Positions 6,914 to 14,600 of a stretch of DNA of 19,423 nt are shown in pieces. The notes beneath the pieces are model-generated. The model saw nothing but the letters and a program-made list of their open reading frames with translations. It was not told the DNA's origin and ran no database searches. Every line of letters begins with the position of its first letter. Within the stretch, counting starts at the first letter, position 1. The position numbers and the translations under genes are program-made. This DNA is from Methanocalculus sp. MSAO_Arc2 (GTDB taxonomy: Archaea > Halobacteriota > Methanomicrobia > Methanomicrobiales > Methanocorpusculaceae), in contig QZAC01000041.1 of the NCBI GenBank assembly GCA_003838065.1, positions 1-19,423 of the forward strand, read 5' to 3'.

Positions 6914-8065
6914 ATGATGTACGCAGACAGACTTGACAATCTTCCACCCTATCTTTTTGCACGTATCGATGAGATGAAAGAAGCAAAGATCCGATCAGGT
7001 GTCGATGTTATCGATCTTGGTGTCGGCGATCCCGACCTTGCGACTCCGCCGCATATTGTCGATGCACTCTGCACGGCTGCACATGATCCTGCAACACACC
7101 ATTACCCCTCCTACCTTGGCCTCTCCACCTATCGCGAAGCGGTTTCTGCATGGTATAAAAACCGGTTCGGCGTCACGGCAGACCCGGCTACAGAAGTGAT
7201 CACCCTGATCGGCTCAAAAGAGGGGATCGCACATGTCCCCGAGGCATTTGTTAACCCGGGCGATATAGTTCTTGCAACAGATCCCGGGTACCCGGTCTAT
7301 AAGACCTCGACCCTCTTTGCCGAGGGGATCTGCCACCCGCTCCCCCTGCGTGAGGAGACTGATTTTCTCCCGGATCTTGATGCAATCCCGGCAGATACAC
7401 TCAGGAAGTCCAGGCTACTCTTCTTTGGATACCCAAACAACCCAACAGCTGCTGTAGCTCCTATGGCGTTCTTTGATGAGGTGGTCGCATTTGCACGCGA
7501 GCATAATATCGTTGTCGTTCACGACAATGCATACTCTGAGATCACATATGATGGATACCGGGCTCCGTCGTTTCTTGAGGCAGATGGCGCATTCGAGGTT
7601 GGCATCGAGATGCATTCGCTCTCAAAGACCTACAATATGACCGGTTGGCGGCTTGGGATGGCTGTTGGGAACAAAGACATCATCGCAGGACTTGGACGTG
7701 TCAAGACAAATATTGATTCCGGTGCCTTTGACGCAATCCAGCTTGCCGGTGTTGCGGCTCTCACCGGGCCGCAGGACTGTATTGCCGATGCCTGCCGGAT
7801 CTATAAGGAGCGCCGGGACATTCTTGTCAGTGGCCTTACGAGCCTCGGGTATGATGCACGGTCTCCGAAAGCGACCTTCTATGTATGGCTGAAGGTCGAT
7901 GACTCGATGACATTTGCTGCCCGTCTCCTTGATGAGGCCGGGATCGTTGCAACCCCCGGGATCGGATTTGGTGCAAGCGGAGAAGGCTATGTGCGGTTTG
8001 CGATCACCCGCTCAGTTGAGAGGATCACAGAAGCAGTTACACGCATGGAGGCGATGGGCCCATGA
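6914..8065 (+). CDS. dapL: LL-diaminopimelate aminotransferase
   Basis: This PLP class-I aminotransferase (383 residues) converts tetrahydrodipicolinate directly to LL-diaminopimelate, the one-step route used by many methanogens. Visible features are DLGVGDPDLATPPHIVDAL (34-52), HHYPSYLGLSTYREAV, GSKEGIAHVPEAF, DPGYPVYKTST, FGYPNNPTAA and the PLP lysine K238 in SLSKTYNMTGWRLGMA. The 3' end overlaps the lysA start by 4 bp (ATGA). The first two codons are both ATG (6914 and 6917) and there is no Shine-Dalgarno, but a TATA-like box lies 26 bp upstream, so a leaderless transcript is likely. Related aminotransferases share the fold, but the adjacent lysA supports this assignment strongly. Confidence 0.92.
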   Translation: MMYADRLDNLPPYLFARIDEMKEAKIRSGVDVIDLGVGDPDLATPPHIVDALCTAAHDPATHHYPSYLGLSTYREAVSAWYKNRFGVTADPATEVITLIGSKEGIAHVPEAFVNPGDIVLATDPGYPVYKTSTLFAEGICHPLPLREETDFLPDLDAIPADTLRKSRLLFFGYPNNPTAAVAPMAFFDEVVAFAREHNIVVVHDNAYSEITYDGYRAPSFLEADGAFEVGIEMHSLSKTYNMTGWRLGMAVGNKDIIAGLGRVKTNIDSGAFDAIQLAGVAALTGPQDCIADACRIYKERRDILVSGLTSLGYDARSPKATFYVWLKVDDSMTFAARLLDEAGIVATPGIGFGASGEGYVRFAITRSVERITEAVTRMEAMGP

Positions 8066-9363
8066 GTCTTGCGCTTCCATCCCACCTCTCGATCAAAAAC
8101 GGCCACCTGATGACCGGAATGCATGACCTTGTGGATCTTGCAGCACAGTACAGAACACCGCTCTTTGTAACAAACGAAGATCAGATCCTTTCAAACTACG
8201 AAAGCTTTGCATCAGCACTTTCCAGTTATTACCCTCGCACCAGACTCCTTTTTGCAGCAAAAGCGAATGGAAACCTTGCCGTTCTCCGGGCACTTGCAGG
8301 ACTCGGCGCCGGTGCGGATGTCTTCTCTTCCGGAGAACTTGAACTCGCCCTCCGCGCAGGCATGAGGCCTGAACACCTCCTCTTCAATGGAAGTTCGAAA
8401 TCATCAGAAGATTTACGGCAGGCGGTTGAAACTGGCGTACGGGTCTCAGTCGATTCACTCGATGAACTGCACCAGCTCTCAAAGGTGGCATCAGATCAAA
8501 AAAAGACCGTCAACATTGCATTTCGTGTTAACCCAGCGCTTGAGGTCCCAACACATCCAAAGATCGCAACAGGCCTTGCCACAACGAAGTTTGGGATCCC
8601 GGCAGACGAGATCCTTGCCGCATACCAGGCAGCAATCGATGCACAGTATATTGTCCCGGTCGGGATGCACTGCCATATCGGGTCCCAGATCCTTGATGTC
8701 GAACCCTTTGCCCGTGCAGCCGGGGTGATGACAGACGTTGCCGGAGAGGTGACCGATATCGGTGTCAACCTGGAGTTTCTGGATATTGGCGGTGGTCTTG
8801 GAGTACCCTACCACAGGGCAACCGATGTTGCCCCGACACCGCAAGAGTATGCCGCCGCTGTCATGCCAGTATTTCTTGAGGGGATTGAGAGGATCGGCAT
8901 CTCACCGGAACTCTGGGTTGAACCCGGCCGCTGGCTCCTTGCGGACACCACTGTGCTCCTTACAAGGGTGAACTCTGTGAAACGGGCATTTAAGACGTTT
9001 GCAAACGTTGATGCAGGGTTCAACCTCCTGATCCGGCCGGCGATGTATGATTCATGGCATGAAGTGATCATGGCAAACAAGGCAGATCGTCCTGGTGAAG
9101 AGGAGGTGACCGTTGCCGGTCCCATCTGCGAGACCGGAGATATTCTTGCACACGATCGTCTCCTGCCGACACCCGAGGCAGGTGATCTTATCGCAGTGCT
9201 GGATACCGGAGCATATGGCTTTGCCATGTCCTCGCAATATAATGGGCGGCCAAGGCCCCCCGAACTGATGGTGAAAGGTGATCGTGCAGAGATCATCCGG
9301 CGAGGAGAGACCATTGATGATCTCTGTGCCATGATGGCAATTCCGTCATGGCAGCAGGAATAA
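8062..9363 (+). CDS. lysA: Diaminopimelate decarboxylase
   Basis: This fold-type III PLP enzyme (433 residues) catalyses the last step of lysine synthesis, meso-diaminopimelate to lysine plus CO2. The PLP lysine is K67 in FAAKANGNLAVLRAL. Other motifs are GADVFSSGELELAL, GMHCHIGSQI, LEFLDIGGGLGVPY, VEPGRWLLAD, the catalytic-cysteine motif GPICETGD and GAYGFAMSSQYNGRPRPPE. The opening LPSHLSIKNGHLMTGMHD matches archaeal homologues, supporting the ATG that overlaps dapL. The pair forms the end of the lysine pathway; the earlier dap genes are not in the window. The RPA-like gene follows after 10 bp, so it may be transcribed from the same promoter. Confidence 0.95.
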   Translation: MSLALPSHLSIKNGHLMTGMHDLVDLAAQYRTPLFVTNEDQILSNYESFASALSSYYPRTRLLFAAKANGNLAVLRALAGLGAGADVFSSGELELALRAGMRPEHLLFNGSSKSSEDLRQAVETGVRVSVDSLDELHQLSKVASDQKKTVNIAFRVNPALEVPTHPKIATGLATTKFGIPADEILAAYQAAIDAQYIVPVGMHCHIGSQILDVEPFARAAGVMTDVAGEVTDIGVNLEFLDIGGGLGVPYHRATDVAPTPQEYAAAVMPVFLEGIERIGISPELWVEPGRWLLADTTVLLTRVNSVKRAFKTFANVDAGFNLLIRPAMYDSWHEVIMANKADRPGEEEVTVAGPICETGDILAHDRLLPTPEAGDLIAVLDTGAYGFAMSSQYNGRPRPPELMVKGDRAEIIRRGETIDDLCAMMAIPSWQQE

Positions 9364-9373
9364 GAGGATACCT

Positions 9374-10627
9374 GTGAGGTTTCATTACGCGCTTGTTGAC
9401 GATATCCTCAGCAGAGAAGAGTTTGACCGGCGGGTCAAGGAAACTATAGCCTCGTATGGCAATGCGATAGATGAAACTGCCGCATCCCTGCTGGTTGTTG
9501 AGGGTGCCGGGAGGAGCCACCAGAAGATAGGTGCCATCACCCCGTCGCCATCCCTTGTCTCTTTTTTTGGCAGGATAGTCAGTATACGTGAGCCAAAAGA
9601 GTTTACCCGTGATGATGGATCAACAGGATGTGTTGCCAGGATCGATCTCGCCGATGAAACCGGCACGGTACCGGTTGTCCTGTGGGACGAGATGGCAGCA
9701 GGTGTCGGTGAAGTGGAGGAAGACACCGTTCTGGAGGTGATCGGCCGGCCAAAAATGGGGCGGAGGACTGAGGTGCATGCCCTCGCTGTGAGGGAAAGTG
9801 CCGTTTTGATCCAGCTTTCCGGCAGGACTGAGCGATCAATTGCTCCCGGTTCTGATATTGATGCCAGGGTACTGGCTATTGAGCCTCCCCGGTCATTTAC
9901 AAGAAAGGACGGAGACACCGGCACTATTCAGGAGGCAATCATCGGGGATTCGACCGGCTGCGCCAGGCTTGTCACATGGGACCCTGCGCACTTCAATGGT
10001 CTTTCTGAAGGTTCATCCATCAGCATACAGGGTGCAACACGGCGATCATCAGAGGAAGGCGTTGAGTACCTGGCCAATGAAGAAACCCGGATCACCGTGC
10101 TTGACCAGGAGATCAACATTCTCTTCACACCGGCCGATAAGGTACTGGATCAGGGGACGTACTCGGTCCGGGGCAGGATCACGACACTTCATCCTCCACG
10201 ATCGTTTACGACCCGCAGAGGCGATCCTTCATGGGTGCGAAACCTCTTCATTGAAGGCGGCCTCAGGATTGTCATCTGGGGGGAGCGTGCCCGCGATTCG
10301 ATCCTCTCCGGTGAAATAATTGAAGTCTACAACGCAGGTGCACGGTTGAACAGGTATGGCGATGTTGAACTCTCTGTCGGGTTTCAAAGTGCCGTCCGTG
10401 TGATCCATGAGTCGTACACAGACCGTGAGATCGAAGGGGTGATCGTACTCTCACCAGAGGGTCTGGCGATCAGCGGGGGAGATGGCCTCTATATTCTTGA
10501 AGGTCCAAACCTCCCTCTGGCATCGCGTTTCCGGCTGAAAGGACGATTATCCGGGAGACGGTTTATTATCGATTCTGCAGAACCAATACACATAGATCCC
10601 GCTGGAGATGGATATGAAGGAAGGTGA
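9374..10627 (+). CDS. rpa: RPA-like single-stranded DNA-binding protein with three OB folds
   Basis: The protein has 417 residues with a GTG start preceded by GAGGAT. An N-terminal helical region (1-58; EEFDRRVKETIASYGNAIDE, then AASLLVVEGAGR) resembles archaeal RPA. Three tandem OB folds follow, each with a recognisable repeat: EPKEFTRDDGSTG and GTVPVVLWD (about 60-145); PPRSFTRKDGDTG and GCARLVTWD (158-245); PPRSFTTRRGDPSW and GLRIVIWG (262-345). Residues 353-405 look like a shortened fourth beta domain. There is no Cys-rich zinc finger. The protein should coat ssDNA in replication and repair. It lies just upstream of radA, a sensible partner. It may be one of several RPA paralogues in the genome. 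Confidence 0.88.
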   Translation: MRFHYALVDDILSREEFDRRVKETIASYGNAIDETAASLLVVEGAGRSHQKIGAITPSPSLVSFFGRIVSIREPKEFTRDDGSTGCVARIDLADETGTVPVVLWDEMAAGVGEVEEDTVLEVIGRPKMGRRTEVHALAVRESAVLIQLSGRTERSIAPGSDIDARVLAIEPPRSFTRKDGDTGTIQEAIIGDSTGCARLVTWDPAHFNGLSEGSSISIQGATRRSSEEGVEYLANEETRITVLDQEINILFTPADKVLDQGTYSVRGRITTLHPPRSFTTRRGDPSWVRNLFIEGGLRIVIWGERARDSILSGEIIEVYNAGARLNRYGDVELSVGFQSAVRVIHESYTDREIEGVIVLSPEGLAISGGDGLYILEGPNLPLASRFRLKGRLSGRRFIIDSAEPIHIDPAGDGYEGR

Positions 10628-10718
10628 TCTCATCCAGTTCACTTTCGCACCCCATGGTCGGGCATTCATAACCTCTCCATGTAAAGATTACAATTATATC
10701 TCAGTAATAGGAGTTTAG
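10614..10718 (+). CDS. Possible 34-codon small ORF between rpa and radA
   Basis: An ATG inside the last codons of rpa opens a frame of 34 residues ending in TAG at 10716-10718, three bases before the radA ATG. GGAG at 10604-10607 is a possible Shine-Dalgarno. The peptide begins MKEGDLIQFTFAPHGRAF and has a mixed beta-like character with one cysteine. It fills almost the whole rpa-radA gap, and its codons resemble those of neighbouring genes. I do not recognise it. It may be chance, because it also contains the predicted radA TATA box. Confidence 0.35.
   Translation: MKEGDLIQFTFAPHGRAFITSPCKDYNYISVIGV
10692..10699 (+). promoter_or_regulatory. TATA-like box upstream of radA
   Basis: AATTATAT is centred about 26 bp before the radA ATG, which would place the transcript start at or next to the start codon. 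radA could therefore have its own promoter besides read-through from lysA-rpa. A GGAG at 10710-10713 could serve as Shine-Dalgarno on the longer transcript. Confidence 0.45.
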
Positions 10719-10721
10719 AAG

Positions 10722-11696
10722 ATGTCTGTACTTGATCTGGAAGATCTTCCTGGTGTCGGTCCGGCGACAGCCGACCGCCTCCGGGAAGCAGGGTATGTTA
10801 CGATTGAGAGTATTGCGACTGCATCCCCGGTTGATCTTGCTGAAGCGGCTGAGACTGGTGAGGCAACTGCGAAGAAGATGATCAAAGGGGCCCGCGAGAT
10901 GGCCGATATCGGCGGGTTCAAGACAGGAACAGATGTCCTTCAAAGGAGACAGCAGGTCAGAAAACTCCAGATCATGGTGCCTGAGTTTGATGATCTCCTT
11001 GGGGGAGGAATCGAGACCCAGGCAATCACCGAGCTCTATGGCGAGTTTGGATCTGGAAAGAGCCAGATAGTCCACCAGATGGCCGTTAACTGCCAGCTCC
11101 CGGAAGAATGTGGGGGCCTTGGAGGAAGCTGTATCTTTATTGATACCGAAAACACCTTCAGGCCCGAACGCATTGCCCAGATGGTCGAGGGCCTCGAGGT
11201 CGACTGTGAAGTGGGGACCGTTGATGAGTTCCTCTCCAATATTCATATTGCACGGGCACACACTTCAGATCATCAGATGCTCCTCATTGATACGGCTCGA
11301 GACCTTGCGAATGAGAAGAAAGAGAGCGACAAACCGGTCCGTCTCTTCATCATCGATTCGCTCACCGGCCATTTCCGGGCAGAGTATGCTGGTCGCGGGA
11401 CGCTTGCAACACGGCAGCAGAAACTGAACCGGCATCTGCATGACCTGTTCAAACTTGTTGACGAACATAATGGGGTTGCTCTTGTGACAAACCAGGTCAT
11501 GTCAAACCCGGGTGTCTTCTTTGGGGACCCGACAAAGCCAATCGGGGGAAATATTCTCGGGCATACAGCGACATTCCGGTTGTATCTGCGGAAGAGCAAG
11601 GCCGGTAAACGGATTGCACGGCTCGTCGACAGCCCTAACCTTCCGGAAGGGGAAGCGACATTTATGGTCGAGAAGGCAGGTATTAAACCGTGCTGA
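10722..11696 (+). CDS. radA: DNA repair and recombination protein RadA
   Basis: This archaeal RecA/Rad51 recombinase has 324 residues, the standard length. The N-terminal helix-hairpin-helix domain (LEDLPGVGPATADRLREAGY, 6-25) is followed by the linker/polymerisation region and the ATPase core. The core has Walker A GEFGSGKS (107-114), Walker B LFIID (208-212), the FIDTENTFRPER segment (139-150) and L2-region residues around TNQVMSNPGVFFGDPTKPIGGN. RadA forms filaments on ssDNA and drives strand exchange. Its place just after an RPA gene and overlapping phosphoglycolate phosphatase suggests a repair operon. The ATG at 10722 begins the conserved N-terminus. Confidence 0.97.
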   Translation: MSVLDLEDLPGVGPATADRLREAGYVTIESIATASPVDLAEAAETGEATAKKMIKGAREMADIGGFKTGTDVLQRRQQVRKLQIMVPEFDDLLGGGIETQAITELYGEFGSGKSQIVHQMAVNCQLPEECGGLGGSCIFIDTENTFRPERIAQMVEGLEVDCEVGTVDEFLSNIHIARAHTSDHQMLLIDTARDLANEKKESDKPVRLFIIDSLTGHFRAEYAGRGTLATRQQKLNRHLHDLFKLVDEHNGVALVTNQVMSNPGVFFGDPTKPIGGNILGHTATFRLYLRKSKAGKRIARLVDSPNLPEGEATFMVEKAGIKPC

Positions 11697-12382
11697 AAGC
11701 TGTCGTCTGCGATATCGACGGGACCCTGACTGATCAGAACCGGCGAATCAATACCCGCGCGATTCAGACGCTCCGTCTCTATATTGATCGGGGTATTCCG
11801 GTTGTGCTGGCATCAGGAAACACACTCTGTTTCCTTGATGCAATCGCAAAGATGATCGGAACCAGCGGCGCTGTCATCGGTGAAAACGGTGGCGTAATGA
11901 AGAGAGGGTTTCAGGAACCCCCGCAGGTGTCAGGGGACCGGTCTGCCTGTCTCCGTGCCTATGATCACCTTGTAACACATTTTCAAAAACAGGAAAGAGA
12001 ACTGATCCCCTACAGTATGGAACTGCGGTATGCTGATGTGGCATTTGCCCGGGACGTTTCGGTGGATGAGGTCCGTTCTGTTGTGTCAGATCTCCCTGTG
12101 AGGGTGATCGACACCGGTTTTGCAATTCATCTTCAGACGCCCGGCATCTCAAAAGGAACGGCGCTTACTGAACTTGCTCCCCTCCTCTCACTTTCTGCAC
12201 ATGATTTTGTTGCGGTCGGGGACTCAGACAATGATTATGAGATGCTTGAAGTGGCAGGCTACGCACTCACAATGGCAAATGGGAGTCCCCGGCTGAAAAA
12301 AATTGCTGATTTGATAACAGAACGCGGGTATGGTGACGGCTGCTCTGATGGCCTTCTCTCTCTCCTTGGCCGTTTCGGCTGA
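11690..12382 (+). CDS. Archaeal phosphoglycolate phosphatase (HAD superfamily)
   Basis: The protein has 230 residues, a HAD-IIB phosphatase. Motif I is CDIDGTLTD with D8/D10, motif II is VLASGNT, the motif III lysine is K155 in GISKGTAL, and motif IV is GDSDNDYEM (177-185). Archaeal members hydrolyse 2-phosphoglycolate; some act on other sugar phosphates. The GTG start overlaps the radA stop by 7 bp, so the genes are tightly coupled. 2-Phosphoglycolate arises when damaged 3' DNA ends are repaired and from the RuBisCO oxygenase reaction. The radA linkage favours the first link, while a phosphoribulokinase elsewhere in the window keeps the second open. It is tail-to-tail with the PRC-barrel gene (6 bp gap). 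Confidence 0.88.
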   Translation: MLKAVVCDIDGTLTDQNRRINTRAIQTLRLYIDRGIPVVLASGNTLCFLDAIAKMIGTSGAVIGENGGVMKRGFQEPPQVSGDRSACLRAYDHLVTHFQKQERELIPYSMELRYADVAFARDVSVDEVRSVVSDLPVRVIDTGFAIHLQTPGISKGTALTELAPLLSLSAHDFVAVGDSDNDYEMLEVAGYALTMANGSPRLKKIADLITERGYGDGCSDGLLSLLGRFG

Positions 12383-12388
12383 ACACGT

Positions 12389-12637
12389 TCACCTGAGCAT
12401 ATAGCGATCAACCACGATGTAGTCTTTTATATCTTTGACAGCTTCGAATGGAATGATCATACAATTGTCATCGAGTTTATAGTTTGAGGTGTCAAATCCG
12501 GTATCTGGTTTAACGATCAGGTTCATTACCTGGCCGGTTTCAACGTCAATAATAATATTTTTTAATTGTCCGATCACTTTGCCGTCACTGCTCATGATCT
12601 TCTTTCGCCGGAGCGTGCGAGCAAACGCCTTTGTCAT
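12389..12637 (-). CDS. PRC-barrel domain protein
   Basis: The protein has 82 residues and is a single PRC-barrel: RRKKIMSSDGKVIGQLKNIIIDVETGQVMNLIVKPD, then IIPFEAVKDIKDYIVVD. Stand-alone PRC barrels are common in euryarchaea. The fold is shared with the RimM C-terminus and the photosynthetic reaction-centre H subunit, and it is usually thought to bind proteins or RNA. No specific job can be assigned. A strong TATA box lies 26 bp before the ATG with no Shine-Dalgarno, so the message is probably leaderless. It is transcribed in the same direction as the CBS gene, 57 bp downstream of it. Confidence 0.88.
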   Translation of the reverse strand: MTKAFARTLRRKKIMSSDGKVIGQLKNIIIDVETGQVMNLIVKPDTGFDTSNYKLDDNCMIIPFEAVKDIKDYIVVDRYMLR

Positions 12638-12659
12638 AGAATGAAGGTTGGCTGATAAC

Positions 12660-12667
12660 TATTTAAA
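12660..12667 (-). promoter_or_regulatory. TATA box of the PRC-barrel gene
   Basis: On the minus strand TTTAAATA, with an A/G-rich flank (GGAATAG) as a possible BRE, is centred 26 bp upstream of the ATG at 12637. This is the best match to an archaeal core promoter in the window and implies initiation at or next to the start codon. Confidence 0.6.
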
Positions 12668-12694
12668 CTATTCCAATTTTCCAGGCGAATCACG

Positions 12695-13573
12695 TTATAA
12701 TGTAGGAAAGATATGGATAATATCAGATTGAGTGAGGATGCCAACAGGGACTCCGTTTTCAACAACGATCAGCCGGCCGATCTCGCGTTCTTTAAACCTG
12801 CGTATCACCTCGTAGAGGCGGGTACTGGCCGGTACTTCAATGACATCATGGGTCATGATGAGATCGATTGCAGATTCAAGAGGTATACCATCGTTCAGTG
12901 CCCGTGCAATATCGGTGAGTGTCACGATTCCACGTAGTTTTCCATCACTGATAACCGGAAGGCCATGGATACGGTGTTGTGTGCAGGTGGCGATTGCCTC
13001 GCGAATTGTTTTTCCCGGGAGGATGCTGATGAGAGGGGAGCTCATATAGTGGCGGATCGATTTTTTTGGTAGCGAGGTCATCTCTGATATGGATATGAGG
13101 AGCGCACCCTGGATCTCGTCACGGCCAAAAACTTCCCCACGGATCATCAGTTTATTGACCGGTGTTGGGCCAATGGTAATCTCTTCACCAATAGAAAAAT
13201 GCCTGATATTACCGATAACCTTGACAAGTGAATGGCAGAGATCGGGATGGCAAAGGGTCGTAAAGCCGATCTCGGTCACCTGGATCCCCTCAATGGGAAC
13301 TCCGTTTCGTGAAATGGCCACCGATGCCTCTTCATCACTCTGCCTGATATTGAGTTCTGTATATGCCCGCGATGTTGGATGGTATCCGCCTTTAGGGCCG
13401 GGGATACCATCAACGAGTCCGAGCGCCTTTAATGCCTGCATCTGGTTCCTGACAGTGCCAGGATTCCTCCTGATGATCTCGGCGATCTCCTCACCTTTTA
13501 TCGGATGAGAATGTTGATGATAGAGGGAGATTAATGTTATAAGAATATCTTTCTGGATGAGTGAAAGATCCAT
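12695..13573 (-). CDS. HTH regulator with tandem C-terminal CBS domains
   Basis: The protein has 292 residues. Residues 1-72 form a winged helix (QKDILITLISLYHQ, then GEEIAEIIRRNPGTVRNQMQALKALGLVDG). Residues 75-168 are a middle domain with a CHPDLCH cluster (108-114). Two CBS domains follow (about 174-230, MSSPLISILPGKTIREA; about 236-290, MTHDVIEVPASTRLYEV). This matches the archaeal group of predicted transcription regulators with CBS pairs, which typically sense adenosyl nucleotides. The target genes are unknown; self-regulation or control of the divergent GTPase is possible because only 49 bp separate their start codons. No Shine-Dalgarno is visible. A cysteine/histidine metal or redox sensor role for the middle domain is speculative. 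Confidence 0.85.
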   Translation of the reverse strand: MDLSLIQKDILITLISLYHQHSHPIKGEEIAEIIRRNPGTVRNQMQALKALGLVDGIPGPKGGYHPTSRAYTELNIRQSDEEASVAISRNGVPIEGIQVTEIGFTTLCHPDLCHSLVKVIGNIRHFSIGEEITIGPTPVNKLMIRGEVFGRDEIQGALLISISEMTSLPKKSIRHYMSSPLISILPGKTIREAIATCTQHRIHGLPVISDGKLRGIVTLTDIARALNDGIPLESAIDLIMTHDVIEVPASTRLYEVIRRFKEREIGRLIVVENGVPVGILTQSDIIHIFPTL

Positions 13574-13585
13574 AATGATTGTTCA

Positions 13586-13593
13586 TTTATATC
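13586..13593 (+). promoter_or_regulatory. TATA box of the GTPase gene, in the divergent region with the CBS gene
   Basis: TTTATATC is centred about 33 bp before the ATG at 13623, giving a short leader of about 8 nt. It lies inside the longer reading frame that starts at 13557, which argues against that start. On the other strand the same AT-rich block and a nearby CTTTATCA (centre about 13600) precede the CBS gene. Confidence 0.5.
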
Positions 13594-13622
13594 CTGATAA
13601 AGAGCATGGTGAACCTGATCCA

Positions 13623-14600
13623 ATGTTTGATACAATACCGACAGTCCCGACCGCAGATGAGATACTTGACCGTAGTTTCCGCCGTGCAGCAAAGAAGATG
13701 CGCGAGAAGCGGAATAGGAATCGTGCCAACGAAGAATTTGTCAGGGCGGTCACCCAGTCGGTCCATGACAGGCTGGTTGCCATTATCCAGTCTTTCCCAC
13801 AGATTGACTCCCTCCCTCCGTTTTACCGTGATCTCGTTGATATTCTCTTTGGCATTGAAGAGATGAGAAAGAAGTTTGGTGCGGTTGGCTGGGCGGCATG
13901 GCATACCCGGGATATCGGGATGGACCTTGCACAATCTATGCGCCGGTCGCCGGACTCTCTTGCCATACGGAAACAGGCGGTGGCCCGGATTGCATCGGTT
14001 GTACACCAGATAGATGCAGATCTCAGGTTTTTAAATGATGCGAGAAATATCCTGAGAAAACTCCCGGTTGTATCACCGGATGAATTCACGATTGTTGTTG
14101 CCGGATATCCAAATGTCGGGAAGAGTTCGTTCATAAGGCTCGTATCAACAGCGACTCCTGAGGTGGCGTCGTATCCTTTTACCACAAAAGGGGTCATCGT
14201 GGGTCACCGCGAACTCTCCTGGCGTGAACGTGTACAGTTCATTGACACTCCCGGTATCCTTGATGCCGGGGGAGAAAGAGAGCGCAATATCATCGAACGC
14301 CAGGCGCTTAATGCCCTCATCTATGTAGCTGATGTTATCCTGTTTATCCTCGACCCAAGCGAGCATTGCGGCTATGATCTCGATACCCAGCAGCTGCTCC
14401 TTGAAGAGATCCAGAGTTTTGCTCATGTACCTGTCATCATTGCCGCTACAAAATCCGATCTGGCAGAATATGAGGGTGTATTAAATATGTCGACGGTGAC
14501 CGGCTCAGGCGTCGACGAGGTGCTTGAAGCAGTACTCAGAGAGCGAGCACCCATGACCACTCGGAGACAAGGGCACATCCAGCAAGAAAACCAAGAATAG
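13623..14600 (+). CDS. Nog1-type (OBG/HflX superfamily) GTPase, ribosome biogenesis
   Basis: The protein has 325 residues. The N-terminal helical part begins MFDTIPTVPTADEILDRSFRRA, as in archaeal and eukaryotic Nog1 proteins, and includes LPPFYRDLVDILFGIEEM. The G domain has G1 GYPNVGKSS (161-169), G2 around YPFTTKG, G3 DTPG (208-211), G4 TKSD (276-279; usually NKxD) and G5 TVTGSG. Eukaryotic Nog1 acts in 60S assembly, so a 50S role is inferred. I start at 13623 because the homologous N-terminus begins there, GGTGA lies ten bases upstream, and a TATA box sits just before it. The longer frame from 13557 overlaps the CBS gene. The last 65 bp overlap the convergent presenilin-type gene. Confidence 0.9.
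   Translation: MFDTIPTVPTADEILDRSFRRAAKKMREKRNRNRANEEFVRAVTQSVHDRLVAIIQSFPQIDSLPPFYRDLVDILFGIEEMRKKFGAVGWAAWHTRDIGMDLAQSMRRSPDSLAIRKQAVARIASVVHQIDADLRFLNDARNILRKLPVVSPDEFTIVVAGYPNVGKSSFIRLVSTATPEVASYPFTTKGVIVGHRELSWRERVQFIDTPGILDAGGERERNIIERQALNALIYVADVILFILDPSEHCGYDLDTQQLLLEEIQSFAHVPVIIAATKSDLAEYEGVLNMSTVTGSGVDEVLEAVLRERAPMTTRRQGHIQQENQE

Noticed and set aside
13557..13622. Upstream start of the GTPase gene at 13557
   Set aside because: It would overlap the divergent CBS gene and contain the predicted TATA box; the family N-terminus begins at 13623.
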